Source: Mycobacterium sp. PSTR-4-N (lineage in GTDB: Bacteria; Actinomycetota; Actinomycetes; Mycobacteriales; Mycobacteriaceae). From it: 64,000 bases of DNA. The notes under the pieces are model-generated. The model was given only the letters and a program-made list of their open reading frames with translations, was not told the origin of the DNA and made no database searches. Each line of letters starts with the position of its first letter. The first letter of the stretch is position 1. Positions 31,949 to 41,186 of this stretch are shown here, piece by piece. The stretch spans positions 1 to 64,000 of the forward strand of contig NZ_JAKRFN010000004.1 in the NCBI RefSeq assembly GCF_022348085.1. The letters run 5' to 3'. Position numbers and translations under genes: made by a program.

Positions 31949-33609
31949 TCACCCGCCGCCTCGTCCGAACCCTCGACAGCCGACTGCGTGTCGCGTCGCC
32001 CCTGCGCACGGCGTTGAACAAGATCTTTCCCGACCACTGGACCTTCATGTTCGGCGAGATCGCGCTCTACAGCTTCGTCGTCCTGGTCCTGACCGGAGTG
32101 TTCCTCGCGCTGTTCTTCGACCCGAGCTCGGCCGAGACCACCTATCACGGGGCATTCACCCCGATGGACGGGGTGACCACCTCGGGGGCGTTCTCCTCGG
32201 CGCTCGAGCTCAGCTTCGACGTCCGGGCAGGCCTGTTGATGCGCCAGACACACCACTGGGCGGCACTGATCTTCGTCGGAGCGATCGTCGTGCACCTCTG
32301 CCGGATCTTCTTCACCGGCGCGTTCCGCCGACCCCGGGAGATCAACTGGGTGATCGGTGTGACGATGCTGGTGCTGGCCCTGGTCAACGGTTTCACCGGC
32401 TATTCGATGCCCGACGATCAACTGTCCGGGACCGGCTTGCGCATCATCTACTCGGTCGTCGAGTCGCTGCCCGTCGTCGGTCCCTGGGTCGTCTTCCTGA
32501 TCTTCGGTGGGGAGTTCCCGGCCGAACAGACGATTCCCCGGATGTTCACCGCGCACGTGTTCGTCGTCCCCGCCCTGCTGGCCGTCTTGATCGGGTTGCA
32601 TCTGCTGATCTTGGTGCGGCAGAAGCACTCTCAGTTCCCCGCCCCGGGAAGGACCGAGCGTAATGTCGTCGGCTCCCGGCTGTGGCCGAGTTACACGATC
32701 CGCACGCTCGGCCTTCTCGCGGCCGTGCTGGCCGTGCTGTTCGCGCTGGGCGGTCTGGCGCAGATCAACCCGGTCTGGATCTATGGACCCTTCGATCCGT
32801 CCCAGTCGACGGTGCCCGCACAGCCGGACTGGTACGTCGCCTGGGGTGACGGTGCGCTCCGGTTGTTCCCGCCTGCCGATGTGCACGTCTTCGGCCACCT
32901 GATCCCCACCCAGTTCTGGCCAGGTGCGGGGCTGGGCGGCCTCGCCTTCGTACTGCTCTATGCCTGGCCGTTCCTCGAGCAGTGGGCGACGAAAGACACC
33001 GACGCACATCAGCTGCTGGACCGCCCGCGCGACCACCCGGTGCGGATGGCGGTCGGTTTCGCGGGGCTCAGTTTCTTCGCGGTGCTGGTGATGGCGGGCG
33101 GTGACGACGTCATCGCCGAGTGGTTCGGCCTGTCCATCGAGGCGGTGGTCTGGGTGCTGCGCATCGCGGCGGTCGCCGTGCCGCTGGTGAGCGCGTTCGC
33201 CGCCTTCGTCCTGGCCCGCGCCCTGCAGCGGGTGCAGGGCGGCTTCGCCGATGTCACCGTTGCCGACGTCAAGGCGGCGCTGCGCCGGACACCACGCACG
33301 GGGGACGCAGCTGCCGGCAGACCGCGGCGCATCGAGGTGACGCCGACCTCCGGCGATCGATGGCGCTGGCGGTACCGGGAGTCCGCCGGCGAGACCGATG
33401 TCGTTCTCGACAGCACCAACGACTATGTCACCGAGGACGCCGCCTGGGCGGGGGCGCGAACGGCGTATCCGGACATCGACCGACCCTCGACACCGAGCGA
33501 CGAGGAAACAGAACCCGCCACCGATGAGAAGAACCACCGTCTGCTGACGGTCGCAGGAGCCGCGGTAGTGGCGGCATGGGCGATCGGGGCGGTACGCAAC
33601 CGTCGCTGA
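31945..33609 (+). CDS. qcrB: Cytochrome b subunit of the alternative quinol:cytochrome c reductase
   Basis: The 554-aa protein has the haem His pairs in the second and fourth helices (RQTHHWAALIFVGAIVVHL; MFTAHVFVVPALLAVLIGLH) and the PDWY quinol-site motif (QPDWYVAW). The C terminus carries an extra soluble region of about 110 residues (DRWRWRYRESAGETDVVLDS) and a final hydrophobic helix. It closes the nine-gene-long oxidase operon and converges with the formate dehydrogenase genes across 18 bp. Confidence 0.92.
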   Translation: MITRRLVRTLDSRLRVASPLRTALNKIFPDHWTFMFGEIALYSFVVLVLTGVFLALFFDPSSAETTYHGAFTPMDGVTTSGAFSSALELSFDVRAGLLMRQTHHWAALIFVGAIVVHLCRIFFTGAFRRPREINWVIGVTMLVLALVNGFTGYSMPDDQLSGTGLRIIYSVVESLPVVGPWVVFLIFGGEFPAEQTIPRMFTAHVFVVPALLAVLIGLHLLILVRQKHSQFPAPGRTERNVVGSRLWPSYTIRTLGLLAAVLAVLFALGGLAQINPVWIYGPFDPSQSTVPAQPDWYVAWGDGALRLFPPADVHVFGHLIPTQFWPGAGLGGLAFVLLYAWPFLEQWATKDTDAHQLLDRPRDHPVRMAVGFAGLSFFAVLVMAGGDDVIAEWFGLSIEAVVWVLRIAAVAVPLVSAFAAFVLARALQRVQGGFADVTVADVKAALRRTPRTGDAAAGRPRRIEVTPTSGDRWRWRYRESAGETDVVLDSTNDYVTEDAAWAGARTAYPDIDRPSTPSDEETEPATDEKNHRLLTVAGAAVVAAWAIGAVRNRR

Positions 33610-33627
33610 GATGCGGAGGGCGTGCGC

Positions 33628-34659
33628 TCAGACCGTGGAGCGGTCCCGTCGGTCGAGCCGGTTCCGTTGCGGGACAACCGTGTATTTCGGGTCCTCGGCC
33701 GACGCGACGCCGGCATGGAAGATGCCGAACCGGGTGCAGGCAGAGGCAGCCAGCGCGGCTGCGCCTCCGGCGACTGCGGCCGCGCGCGATCGGCGACCAC
33801 CGATGCCGCCGAGCGCTGCCCCGACGACGGTGAGCAGCTTCGCGACCCGCATGAGCCTGCCCGCCTGTCCTCGGTGCAATGGTTCGGCCGACAGACCCAT
33901 CCGTCGGCTCATCACCTCGCTGGCGATCAATTCCGTTGCTGCACCGGCCATCAGGGCGCGTCTGGCCGGGCCGGCTTCACTTCTCGGGGAGGTCAGCACC
34001 GCCAGGCCACCTGCCGCGGTGGCAGCCGAACCGACGAACACGAACGGCATCTGCCGGTGACCGTCATGCCACGTCGGCACGGCGGTGTCCGACATCAGCG
34101 CTGCGGTGTAGGACGCCACCGCAGGGCCGACCACACCGGCGCCGACCGTGGCGAGCGTGCCGATACGCGGAAGCACTCGAAGCGCGTCGGTGACCGCGGC
34201 GGCGCCGGCGAGAGGGCCGTAGGTGGCCAGAATCCACGATCCGACACTCATCGGCGAGCTGGGCTTGAAGACCCGCAGCATCCGGACGAACCGGGCCGGC
34301 CGGCCGAGGTCGTGAATCAATGCCGCCAGTGATCCGCTGATCGCGACCAGCGCGCCGAACTTCGTGGCGCGAGCCATGTTCGGTCGTCCGGACAGCTCGG
34401 CACCAGCGGCCAGAACCGAGCACCCGCCCGCCAATCCGCCGAGGAACAGGTATCCCGCGATGTCACGGGCTTCCCAGGTCGGCTTGTTCAACACCGGCTT
34501 GCCGTAGTACGACTCGAAGTGCGCATCCGGCACCATCTTCTTCTCGCCCCGTCCCCGGCGACGCCGGCGGTTGGGCAATCGACCGACGTCGCAGGTGATC
34601 GCGGCACGGTCGGGCGGGGCCGAGGTGTCCGCCGGGATGCCGGTCTGGCGATCGTCCAT
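33628..34659 (-). CDS. NrfD-type membrane anchor of formate dehydrogenase
   Basis: The 343-aa protein (start at 34659, overlapping the fdh beta stop) has eight or more TM helices typical of NrfD/PsrC. The conserved region WEARDIAGYLFLGGLAGGCS, HDLGRPARFVRMLRVFK and SPMSVGSWIL matches this family. NrfD subunits hold no haem and pass electrons to the quinone pool. It replaces the cytochrome b556 subunit of E. coli FDH-N. Confidence 0.88.
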   Translation of the reverse strand: MDDRQTGIPADTSAPPDRAAITCDVGRLPNRRRRRGRGEKKMVPDAHFESYYGKPVLNKPTWEARDIAGYLFLGGLAGGCSVLAAGAELSGRPNMARATKFGALVAISGSLAALIHDLGRPARFVRMLRVFKPSSPMSVGSWILATYGPLAGAAAVTDALRVLPRIGTLATVGAGVVGPAVASYTAALMSDTAVPTWHDGHRQMPFVFVGSAATAAGGLAVLTSPRSEAGPARRALMAGAATELIASEVMSRRMGLSAEPLHRGQAGRLMRVAKLLTVVGAALGGIGGRRSRAAAVAGGAAALAASACTRFGIFHAGVASAEDPKYTVVPQRNRLDRRDRSTV

Positions 34660-35561
34660 CAGCGTCCGCCCAGGAACGTCGCCGCCAGCCCGGCGAGCAT
34701 GCCCGTTGCCGCGATGGCGACATTGCGCCACATCGCGGGAAGGTCGCGCGTGGTGACGATCGGATCGGGCGGCAGACCGTACACCTCGGGCTTGTCGAGC
34801 AAGAGGAAGAACGCACCGGTGCCGCCGACCCCATCACCAGGATCCTCGCCGTACAGTCGGGCGTCGGCGATACCTGCCGAATGGAGCTTGTCGACGCGAT
34901 CCTGTGCGCGGGCGCGCAGTTCCGACAACTCGCCGAATTGGATCGAGTCGGTGGGGCACGCCTTCGCGCAGGCCGGTTCCATGCCGTCGTGGAGCCGGTC
35001 GTAGCACAGCGTGCACTTCCAGACCCTCCCGTCGTCCTTGCGCTGGTCGATCACGCCGTAGGGGCACGCGGGGACGCAATAGCCGCAGCCGTTGCAGATG
35101 TCCTCCTGCACCACGACGGTGTCGAACTCGGTGCGGAACAACGCACCCGTCGGGCAGACGTCCAGGCACGCGGCATGGGTGCAGTGCTTGCACACATCCG
35201 ATGACATCAGCCAGCGGAACTCGCTGCGCTGGCCGTCGCCGTCACCGGGTTTGGCGAAGGCCGGCATTCCGATGTCGACGACTTCGGCGGTGTCTGCCTG
35301 AGCGCCCAGCGGCTTGCGCTGTTCGATGAACGCCACGTGCCGCCAGGTGTCGGCGCCCAGGCCACCGGTGTTGTCGTAGGACATCCCGGTGAAGTTCAGG
35401 CCGTCGTCGGGTACGTGGTTCCACTCCTTGCAGGCCACCTCGCACGCCTTGCACCCGATACAGACGGAGGTGTCGGTGAAGAACCCCATCCGCGGCTGCT
35501 GCTGGTCGTAACCACCACCGTGGGGCGGATCGTCAGCGTCGAGGCCCTGATGCATGTCCAT
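34659..35561 (-). CDS. Formate dehydrogenase iron-sulfur (beta) subunit
   Basis: The 300-aa protein has four 4Fe-4S motifs: CIGCKACEVACKEWN, CKHCTHAACLDVCPTGAL, CNGCGYCVPACPYGVI and CTLCYDRL/CAKACP. A C-terminal TM helix (AIAATGMLAGLAATFLG) anchors it. The start at 35561 is preceded by AGGAG and lies 2 bp after the alpha gene stop. It relays electrons from the molybdenum subunit to the NrfD subunit. Confidence 0.92.
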   Translation of the reverse strand: MDMHQGLDADDPPHGGGYDQQQPRMGFFTDTSVCIGCKACEVACKEWNHVPDDGLNFTGMSYDNTGGLGADTWRHVAFIEQRKPLGAQADTAEVVDIGMPAFAKPGDGDGQRSEFRWLMSSDVCKHCTHAACLDVCPTGALFRTEFDTVVVQEDICNGCGYCVPACPYGVIDQRKDDGRVWKCTLCYDRLHDGMEPACAKACPTDSIQFGELSELRARAQDRVDKLHSAGIADARLYGEDPGDGVGGTGAFFLLLDKPEVYGLPPDPIVTTRDLPAMWRNVAIAATGMLAGLAATFLGGR

Positions 35562-35563
35562 GG

Positions 35564-38500
35564 TCACACTCCTGTACCGGTTTTGTCGGTGACGCCCGCG
35601 CGCCGTTGATACTCGGCGACCATGGCGTTGGCCTCGGCGCCGCGTGGCCGCCGCCCGGGCCGGATGTCCACGGTGAAGGCCTTGACTTCCTGGATGTGCG
35701 AATTCGGGTCCAGCACAATCGAAGACAGCTCGTTGGCGGCGTCGCCGGTACTGAGGCCGTTGGGCCCCCAGTGATAGGGCAGTCCCACATGGTGCACGGT
35801 GCGATCGGCAACGTGCAGCGGCGTCATCCGATCGGTGACCAGAACGCGCGCTTCGATCACCGCCCGTGGGCTGACGATGGTGGCCCACTCGCCGTTGACC
35901 AAACCGCGTTCGGCGGCCAGTTCCGGGGACACCTCGCAGAACATCTCCGGTTGCAGCTCCGCCAGATAAGGAGTCCAGCGTGACATTCCGCCGGCGGTGA
36001 ACTGTTCGGTGAGTCGGTAGGTCGTCGCCACGTACGGGTACACCCGCGAACCCGCGTCACCGGCGTCGGGTGCGTACCGATTGTGGGCATCGGAGAAGAC
36101 CATTCGCGCCGGGCTGCGCTGTTGGGCGTACAGCGCGTTCTGCACCGGTGAGTCCTGGGGCTCGTAGTGGGTGGGCAGGGGACCGTCGGCCAGCCCGGAC
36201 GGCACGTAGAGCCAGCCTTTACCGTCTGCCTGCATGATGAAGGGGTCGATGCCGGACAGCGCATCGACTCCGGTCGCGCCGTCGGGCGGCCGGTAGTCCG
36301 GCGGTTTCGTCGCCTGCAGGTCGGGGACGTCCAGCCCGGTCCACGTGCGCTGCTCGGCGTCCCACCACACCAGCTTCTTGCGCTCACTCCAAGGGGTGCC
36401 ATCGGGTTTGGCCGAGCACCGGTTGTACATGATGCGCCGGTTGTCGGGCCACGCCCACGCCCATTCGAGCGCCACCCAGTCCTGCTCGCTCTGCGGTTTG
36501 CGGCGGGCGGCCTGGTTCACTCCGTCCTTGCGGACGCCGCAGTAGATCCAGCAGCCGCACGAGGTGGAACCGTCGTCACGCAGCTGCGTGTAGCTGTCCA
36601 GTGGGTTGCCGTGCTCGTCGAAGCCGTTGATCTCGGCCAGTACGGCGTCGGCGTCCGGTTCGGCGGTGTCCCCGATGGTCGGGTAGTCCCATGTGAGATC
36701 GAGGATCGGACGGTCCTTCGGATCGGTCGAGCCGGCCAGCTTCTGCCGGATGATGCGGCCCAGGTGATACATGAACCACAGGTCGCTGCGTGCATCGCCA
36801 TCGGGTTCGACCGCTTGATCGTGCCACTGCAACAGGCGATTGGTGTTGGTGAAGCTGCCCGACTTCTCGGTGTGTGCCGCGGCTGGGAAGAAGAACACCT
36901 CGGTGTCGTTCTCGTCGGTGCGGATCTCGCCCGATTCGGTCTCTGGTCCGTCCTTCCACCAGGTGGCACTCTCGATCAACGAGAAGTCGCGCACCACAAG
37001 CCAATCCAGATTGGCCATGCCGAGTCGTTGCATTTTGGCGTTCGCGGAGCCGACGGCGGGGTTCTCGCCGAGCAGGAAGTACCCCTTACACCGACCCTGC
37101 AACTGCTCGAACACGGTGTCGTAGGTGCTGTGGGAACCGGTGAGCCGGGGCAGATAGTCGAAACAGAAGTCGTTGTCCGCAGTCGCCGCGTCCCCCCACC
37201 AGGCTTTCAGCAGGCTGACGAGGTAGTCATCCATGTTCGCCCAGAAGCCGATTCGCGCGGCGTTCTCGTCGATGAAGTGCGCACGAGACTGTTCCGGCAT
37301 TGCGTACGGCATGGGGATGTAGCCGGGCAGCAGATTGAACAGAGTCGGGATGTCGCTCGAACCCTGGATGCTGGCGTGGCCGCGGAGAGCCTGGATGCCC
37401 CCGCCGGGCCGGCCCATGTTCCCCAGCAACAACTGCAACACGCACGCCGCTCGGATGAACTGACTGCCGGTGCTGTGCTGCGTCCAGCCGACCGCGTACA
37501 CGAATTCACTGGTGCGCTCGGGTCCGGAGTTCTCGGTCAAGTGCCGGCAGACTTCTGCGAACGTCTCCGGCGGGATGCCGCAGATGCGGTGCACCATCTC
37601 GGGGGTGTAGCGGGCGTAGTGGCGCTTGAGGATCTGGAAGACGCACCTCGGATGCTGCAGCGTGTCGTCTCGATCGATGCTGCCCTCGAGCGCCGCCCCT
37701 CCCATCCCGTGTTGCTCGGCACGGCCCGCCGCGCGGACGTCGTCCTCCTCGTGCGCTTCCCCGGAGCCGCGGCCGCGCTTACCGGACGCCGACGCGACCT
37801 GCACTCCCTCGTACTGCCACTCGGCGGTCTTGTAATTGCGTGCCTCGGGTTCGAACCCGGAGAACAGGCCGTCCAGATCGTCGGTGTCGGCGAACTCGTC
37901 GTCGACGATCGTCGCGGCGTTGGTGTAGTTGATCACGAACTCGCGGAAGTACTTGTCCTCGGCCAGAACGTGATTGATGATCCCGCCGAGAAACGCGACA
38001 TCGGTTCCCGCACGGATCGGAACGTGGAGGTCGGCCAGCGCGCTGGTGCGGGTGAAGCGCGGGTCCACGTGGATCACGACGGCTCCGCGCGCTTTGCCCT
38101 CCATCACCCACTGGAATCCGACGGGGTGACATTCGGCGAAGTTGGAACCCTCGATGATGATGCAGTCGGCGTGCTGCAGGTCCTGCATGAAGGTCGTCGC
38201 TCCGCCGCGGCCGAACGACGTGCCGAGCCCCACCACGGTCGAGCTGTGGCAGACCCGAGCCTGGTTCTCGATCTGTACCACACCCAGAGCGGTGAAGAGC
38301 TTCTTGATGAGGTAGTTCTCCTCGTTGTCGAGCGTCGCGCCGCCGAGGCTGGCGATGCCCATGGTTCGGGCCGTTCGCTTACCGTCGACGTGTTCCTGCC
38401 ACGTCTCCCGGCGCGTCGCGATGACCCGGTCGGCCACCATGTCGAGCGCCCGGTCGAGTGAGATCGGCTGCCAATCCGCCGCGCGCGGCGGTCGATACAG

Positions 38501-38818
38501 CACCTGGTGGCGCCGCGACGAACCGGTTGTCAGTTGGAGGCTGGCGGCGCCCTTCGGGCACAGTCGGCCGCGGCTGACCGGCGAATCGGGGTTGCCCTCG
38601 ATCTGGACCACTTTCTCGTCCTTGACGTACACCTTCTGAGAGCAACCGACACCGCAATAGGGGCACACCGACGTGACGACGCGGTCGGCGGTCGCGGTCC
38701 GCGGTCGCAGTGACGCACTGTGTGCCGATTGAGCGGCCGCGGCCTTCCCCAACGGATCGGGCCCGGTGAGTTGCCGATACACGGGCCACTGGTCGATCCA
38801 CCGACGTACACCCACCAT
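35564..38818 (-). CDS. Formate dehydrogenase alpha subunit, FDH-N type with Cys active site
   Basis: The 1084-aa molybdopterin enzyme has a 4Fe-4S motif (CPYCGVGCSQ, then GRLCPKGAA) and the active-site segment NQARVCHSSTVVGLGTSFGR. In E. coli FdnG the Cys position (here Cys190) is selenocysteine. The codon is TGC, so no selenium is required. A low-complexity charged insertion lies near 340-370 (SGKRGRGSGEAHEEDD). No twin-Arg signal is evident at the N terminus, so the catalytic side may face the cytoplasm. GAGGAG precedes the ATG. Confidence 0.92.
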   Translation of the reverse strand: MVGVRRWIDQWPVYRQLTGPDPLGKAAAAQSAHSASLRPRTATADRVVTSVCPYCGVGCSQKVYVKDEKVVQIEGNPDSPVSRGRLCPKGAASLQLTTGSSRRHQVLYRPPRAADWQPISLDRALDMVADRVIATRRETWQEHVDGKRTARTMGIASLGGATLDNEENYLIKKLFTALGVVQIENQARVCHSSTVVGLGTSFGRGGATTFMQDLQHADCIIIEGSNFAECHPVGFQWVMEGKARGAVVIHVDPRFTRTSALADLHVPIRAGTDVAFLGGIINHVLAEDKYFREFVINYTNAATIVDDEFADTDDLDGLFSGFEPEARNYKTAEWQYEGVQVASASGKRGRGSGEAHEEDDVRAAGRAEQHGMGGAALEGSIDRDDTLQHPRCVFQILKRHYARYTPEMVHRICGIPPETFAEVCRHLTENSGPERTSEFVYAVGWTQHSTGSQFIRAACVLQLLLGNMGRPGGGIQALRGHASIQGSSDIPTLFNLLPGYIPMPYAMPEQSRAHFIDENAARIGFWANMDDYLVSLLKAWWGDAATADNDFCFDYLPRLTGSHSTYDTVFEQLQGRCKGYFLLGENPAVGSANAKMQRLGMANLDWLVVRDFSLIESATWWKDGPETESGEIRTDENDTEVFFFPAAAHTEKSGSFTNTNRLLQWHDQAVEPDGDARSDLWFMYHLGRIIRQKLAGSTDPKDRPILDLTWDYPTIGDTAEPDADAVLAEINGFDEHGNPLDSYTQLRDDGSTSCGCWIYCGVRKDGVNQAARRKPQSEQDWVALEWAWAWPDNRRIMYNRCSAKPDGTPWSERKKLVWWDAEQRTWTGLDVPDLQATKPPDYRPPDGATGVDALSGIDPFIMQADGKGWLYVPSGLADGPLPTHYEPQDSPVQNALYAQQRSPARMVFSDAHNRYAPDAGDAGSRVYPYVATTYRLTEQFTAGGMSRWTPYLAELQPEMFCEVSPELAAERGLVNGEWATIVSPRAVIEARVLVTDRMTPLHVADRTVHHVGLPYHWGPNGLSTGDAANELSSIVLDPNSHIQEVKAFTVDIRPGRRPRGAEANAMVAEYQRRAGVTDKTGTGV

Positions 38819-38881
38819 TGGCTCCTCACCGCCGCTGCCGCACGGAGCGACGCGCTCGGGCGCGCCGCGATGACACCCCCG

Positions 38882-38906
38882 CTACCCTCGCCGGGGGTGG
38901 ATAAAC
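38882..38906 (-). promoter_or_regulatory. SigF-type promoter for the fdh operon
   Basis: On the minus strand GTTT (38906-38903), a 15-bp spacer and GGGTAG (38887-38882) match the SigF consensus. The leader to the alpha subunit is about 57 nt. A half-site of the recurrent motif (GCAACGA, 38933) lies 27 bp upstream of the -35. Confidence 0.75.
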
Positions 38907-38942
38907 ATGCGGTGGTGAAATGTGTGTACTAGCGCAACGACG

Positions 38943-40436
38943 TCATGCCTGCGGACCGATGTCCGGCATGCGCCGAATGCCGAATTGCTGGGAAAGCACT
39001 CTGCGGGCGGCATGCATGCCGCACATGCCGTGGACGCCGGGGCCTGGTGGGGTCGCCGCCGAACACAGATAGACGTTGCCCAGAGGTGTCCGGTAGGGAT
39101 CCCACCGGGCCACCGGACGAGCGGCCATTCGGTACATCGACACCTTGCCCGCCGCGATGTCACCACCCCGGTAGTTGGCGTTGTGGTGGGCCATGTCGGC
39201 TGCGGGGATGCAGCGAGAGCCGATCACCACGTCGCGGAAGCCCGGTGCGAAACGTTCGATCTGGGCGGTGGCCGTGGCGGTCATGTCGCGCGGAGAGCCG
39301 TTGGGCACATGCAGGTACGTCCACAGAGGATGCTCCCCATCCGGTCCCAGTCGGGTGGGGTCCACCACCGTCGGCTGGCTCAGCAGCATCATCGGCGTGG
39401 GGCTGTGGCGGCCCGAGGAGGTGTCCGCTTCGGCGCGCTTCATCTGCGCTCTGGTGCCACCGAGATGCACCGTTCCGGCGCCGCGCAGACGGACGTCTGA
39501 CCACGGAATCGGCTCGCGCAGAGCGAAATCCACCTTCGCCACGCCGTTGCCGGGGGTGAACCGCGCCAGCGCCCGCCGATAGTGTCCGGGCAGCCGGTCT
39601 CCGAACACGGTGTTCAGGGTCCAGGGCGCGACGTCGAGCACGTACGCGCGGGAATCGGGCAATGACGACGTATCGGTGATCGGTCGATCACAGGTGACGC
39701 TGACTCCCCGGCTGTGCAGATCGGCGATCAGCGCGTCGGTGATCGCCTGACTGCCCCCGGTGGGCAGGGGCCATCCGGGGGCGTGGGCGAGTGCCCCGAG
39801 GAGCAGGGCCGTCGCGGCACCGGCCAGCGAGGGAATCGGGGTGTTCGCGTGCGCGCCAACGCCACTGAGCATCGCCCCGCACCTCTCGGCATCGGTGAGC
39901 AGCTGCCATGCCCTGGTGCCGAGCTCGACGGCCCGGCCGGCCAGCGCGCCGGCCCCCACGACTCCGTCGCGGGACAGCACCGACGCCGGCGGGTGGCGCA
40001 GGTCGGACAATCCGATGTCGCGCACCACGCTGACCGTCTCCACCAGCGGGCGCATGACGGCGGCGTACTGACGACCGTCGGAGGTGTTGTGGTCGGAGAG
40101 CTCACGCACGGTGCGGTCGAGGTCGCGGTAGGCGACGCCCGCGGGCCCGTCGTCGAGGGGATGGGCGAACGACACCTCGGGATAGTTCAGTTCGACGCGG
40201 CGGGTGAGGCCGAACTGCTGGAAGAACGGCGACGCGGCCGCCATGGGATGCACCGCCGAGCACAGATCGTGGAGGAGGGGGACACCGAGATCGAGCGTCT
40301 CGGTGCGTGCCCCGCCCCCTGCGACCGGTTGCGCCTCCACGACCGACACCGACAGCCCGGCAGCAGCGAGGATGACGGCGGCCGCGAGCCCGTTGGGGCC
40401 GGTGCCGACGACGGTCACGTCATTCACCCGAGTCAT
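38943..40436 (-). CDS. Phytoene-desaturase-like FAD oxidoreductase
   Basis: The 497-aa protein starts with a Rossmann FAD site (VVGTGPNGLAAAVILAAAGL) and the follow-on VEAQPVAGGGARTET. The C-terminal part has the FAD-closing segment (VYLCSAATPPGPGVHGMCGM). The family (NAD(P)/FAD amine-oxidase or carotenoid-desaturase-like) has varied substrates, so no reaction is assigned. It is transcribed alone, downstream of the MarR gene. Confidence 0.82.
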   Translation of the reverse strand: MTRVNDVTVVGTGPNGLAAAVILAAAGLSVSVVEAQPVAGGGARTETLDLGVPLLHDLCSAVHPMAAASPFFQQFGLTRRVELNYPEVSFAHPLDDGPAGVAYRDLDRTVRELSDHNTSDGRQYAAVMRPLVETVSVVRDIGLSDLRHPPASVLSRDGVVGAGALAGRAVELGTRAWQLLTDAERCGAMLSGVGAHANTPIPSLAGAATALLLGALAHAPGWPLPTGGSQAITDALIADLHSRGVSVTCDRPITDTSSLPDSRAYVLDVAPWTLNTVFGDRLPGHYRRALARFTPGNGVAKVDFALREPIPWSDVRLRGAGTVHLGGTRAQMKRAEADTSSGRHSPTPMMLLSQPTVVDPTRLGPDGEHPLWTYLHVPNGSPRDMTATATAQIERFAPGFRDVVIGSRCIPAADMAHHNANYRGGDIAAGKVSMYRMAARPVARWDPYRTPLGNVYLCSAATPPGPGVHGMCGMHAARRVLSQQFGIRRMPDIGPQA

Positions 40437-40503
40437 CCCTGCCCCTGTCGTGGTTGCCTGTGGAGGCTGATTCCACGGTGGGCAACGGATAAACGCGGAA
40501 CCG

Positions 40504-41013
40504 TCAGGCGGACTCCGGGGGCCACAGAAGGCTGATGGCCGTGCCCTCCGCCGGTTCGCCGGCCGCCGATGCGAACATTGCCAGCGCGGCCGCCACCGAC
40601 TGCCGCTCGTTGGCTTTCATGGATCGAAGAACCCGCTCGATCGCGCCACGGCGATGTTCGGTGACCTTTTCCACCAACCGTCGACCCGCCGGTTTCAAGG
40701 TGAGGGTGATGTTGCGCCGGTCCACTTCGGATTCCCGCCGGTCGAGCAAGCGCGCCTTGATCAGTCGGTCACATGTCCGGCTGGCGTTGGACGGATTGAC
40801 CCCCAGTTCGGCTGCCACCGATGCCAGGTTCATCGGACCTCGTGTGTGCAGCAGCACCAGGACACGGAACTGCGGCACCGTCACGACGTCGTCGACCTCG
40901 GACAACGATTCGGCCGCGATCCCGACCAGGGCGCGTGACGCCCGCAGAACACCGTCCACTTGGGTGGACAACACAGTCTTGCGTGGTGCGCGGGCGGGTG
41001 GAACGGTCGTCAT
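40504..41013 (-). CDS. MarR family transcriptional regulator
   Basis: The winged-helix core is complete: TVPQFRVLVLLHTRGPMNLA, SVAAELGVNPSNASRTCDRL and a wing DRRESEVDRRNITLTLKPAG. A GTG ten codons upstream (41043) is an alternative start. It is divergent from the pyruvate oxidase operon across 173 bp, so it probably controls that promoter. The GCAACGATTGC palindrome lies in that gap and may be its operator. Confidence 0.88.
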   Translation of the reverse strand: MTTVPPARAPRKTVLSTQVDGVLRASRALVGIAAESLSEVDDVVTVPQFRVLVLLHTRGPMNLASVAAELGVNPSNASRTCDRLIKARLLDRRESEVDRRNITLTLKPAGRRLVEKVTEHRRGAIERVLRSMKANERQSVAAALAMFASAAGEPAEGTAISLLWPPESA

Positions 41014-41091
41014 TGCGGCATTCTCGCTCACCGGCGGCTCCACTGCAATCAGCCGCGCCGTGGCGGGCGCGACGTGCCCGGATTATTGATT

Positions 41092-41116
41092 GTGTAGACG
41101 CAACGATTGCGGGTAG
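41092..41116 (+). promoter_or_regulatory. SigF-like promoter for the pyruvate oxidase operon
   Basis: GTGT (41092-41095), a 15-bp spacer and GGGTAG (41111-41116) match the SigF consensus except for one base in the -35. The recurrent palindrome at 41100-41110 fills the end of the spacer, so a bound regulator would block the promoter. Confidence 0.6.
41100..41110. promoter_or_regulatory. Recurrent palindrome GCAACGATTGC (site 4)
   Basis: The site lies between the -35 and -10 of the SigF-like promoter and 77 bp upstream of the oxidase ATG. It is identical to the site at 17550. Confidence 0.5.
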
Positions 41117-41186
41117 TACCGCAGTCGGCCGCGGGGCGTTCGGCCCGCTGACGTCCACACGCACATTCGATATCCGGGAGAAGCAC

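Noticed and set aside
37840..37866. A tRNA-like T-arm, GGGTTCGAACCC.
   Set aside because: It lies inside the formate dehydrogenase alpha coding sequence and has no cloverleaf around it.
38240..38260. Possible selenocysteine codon in formate dehydrogenase.
   Set aside because: The aligned position is TGC (Cys), not TGA, so no recoding is needed.
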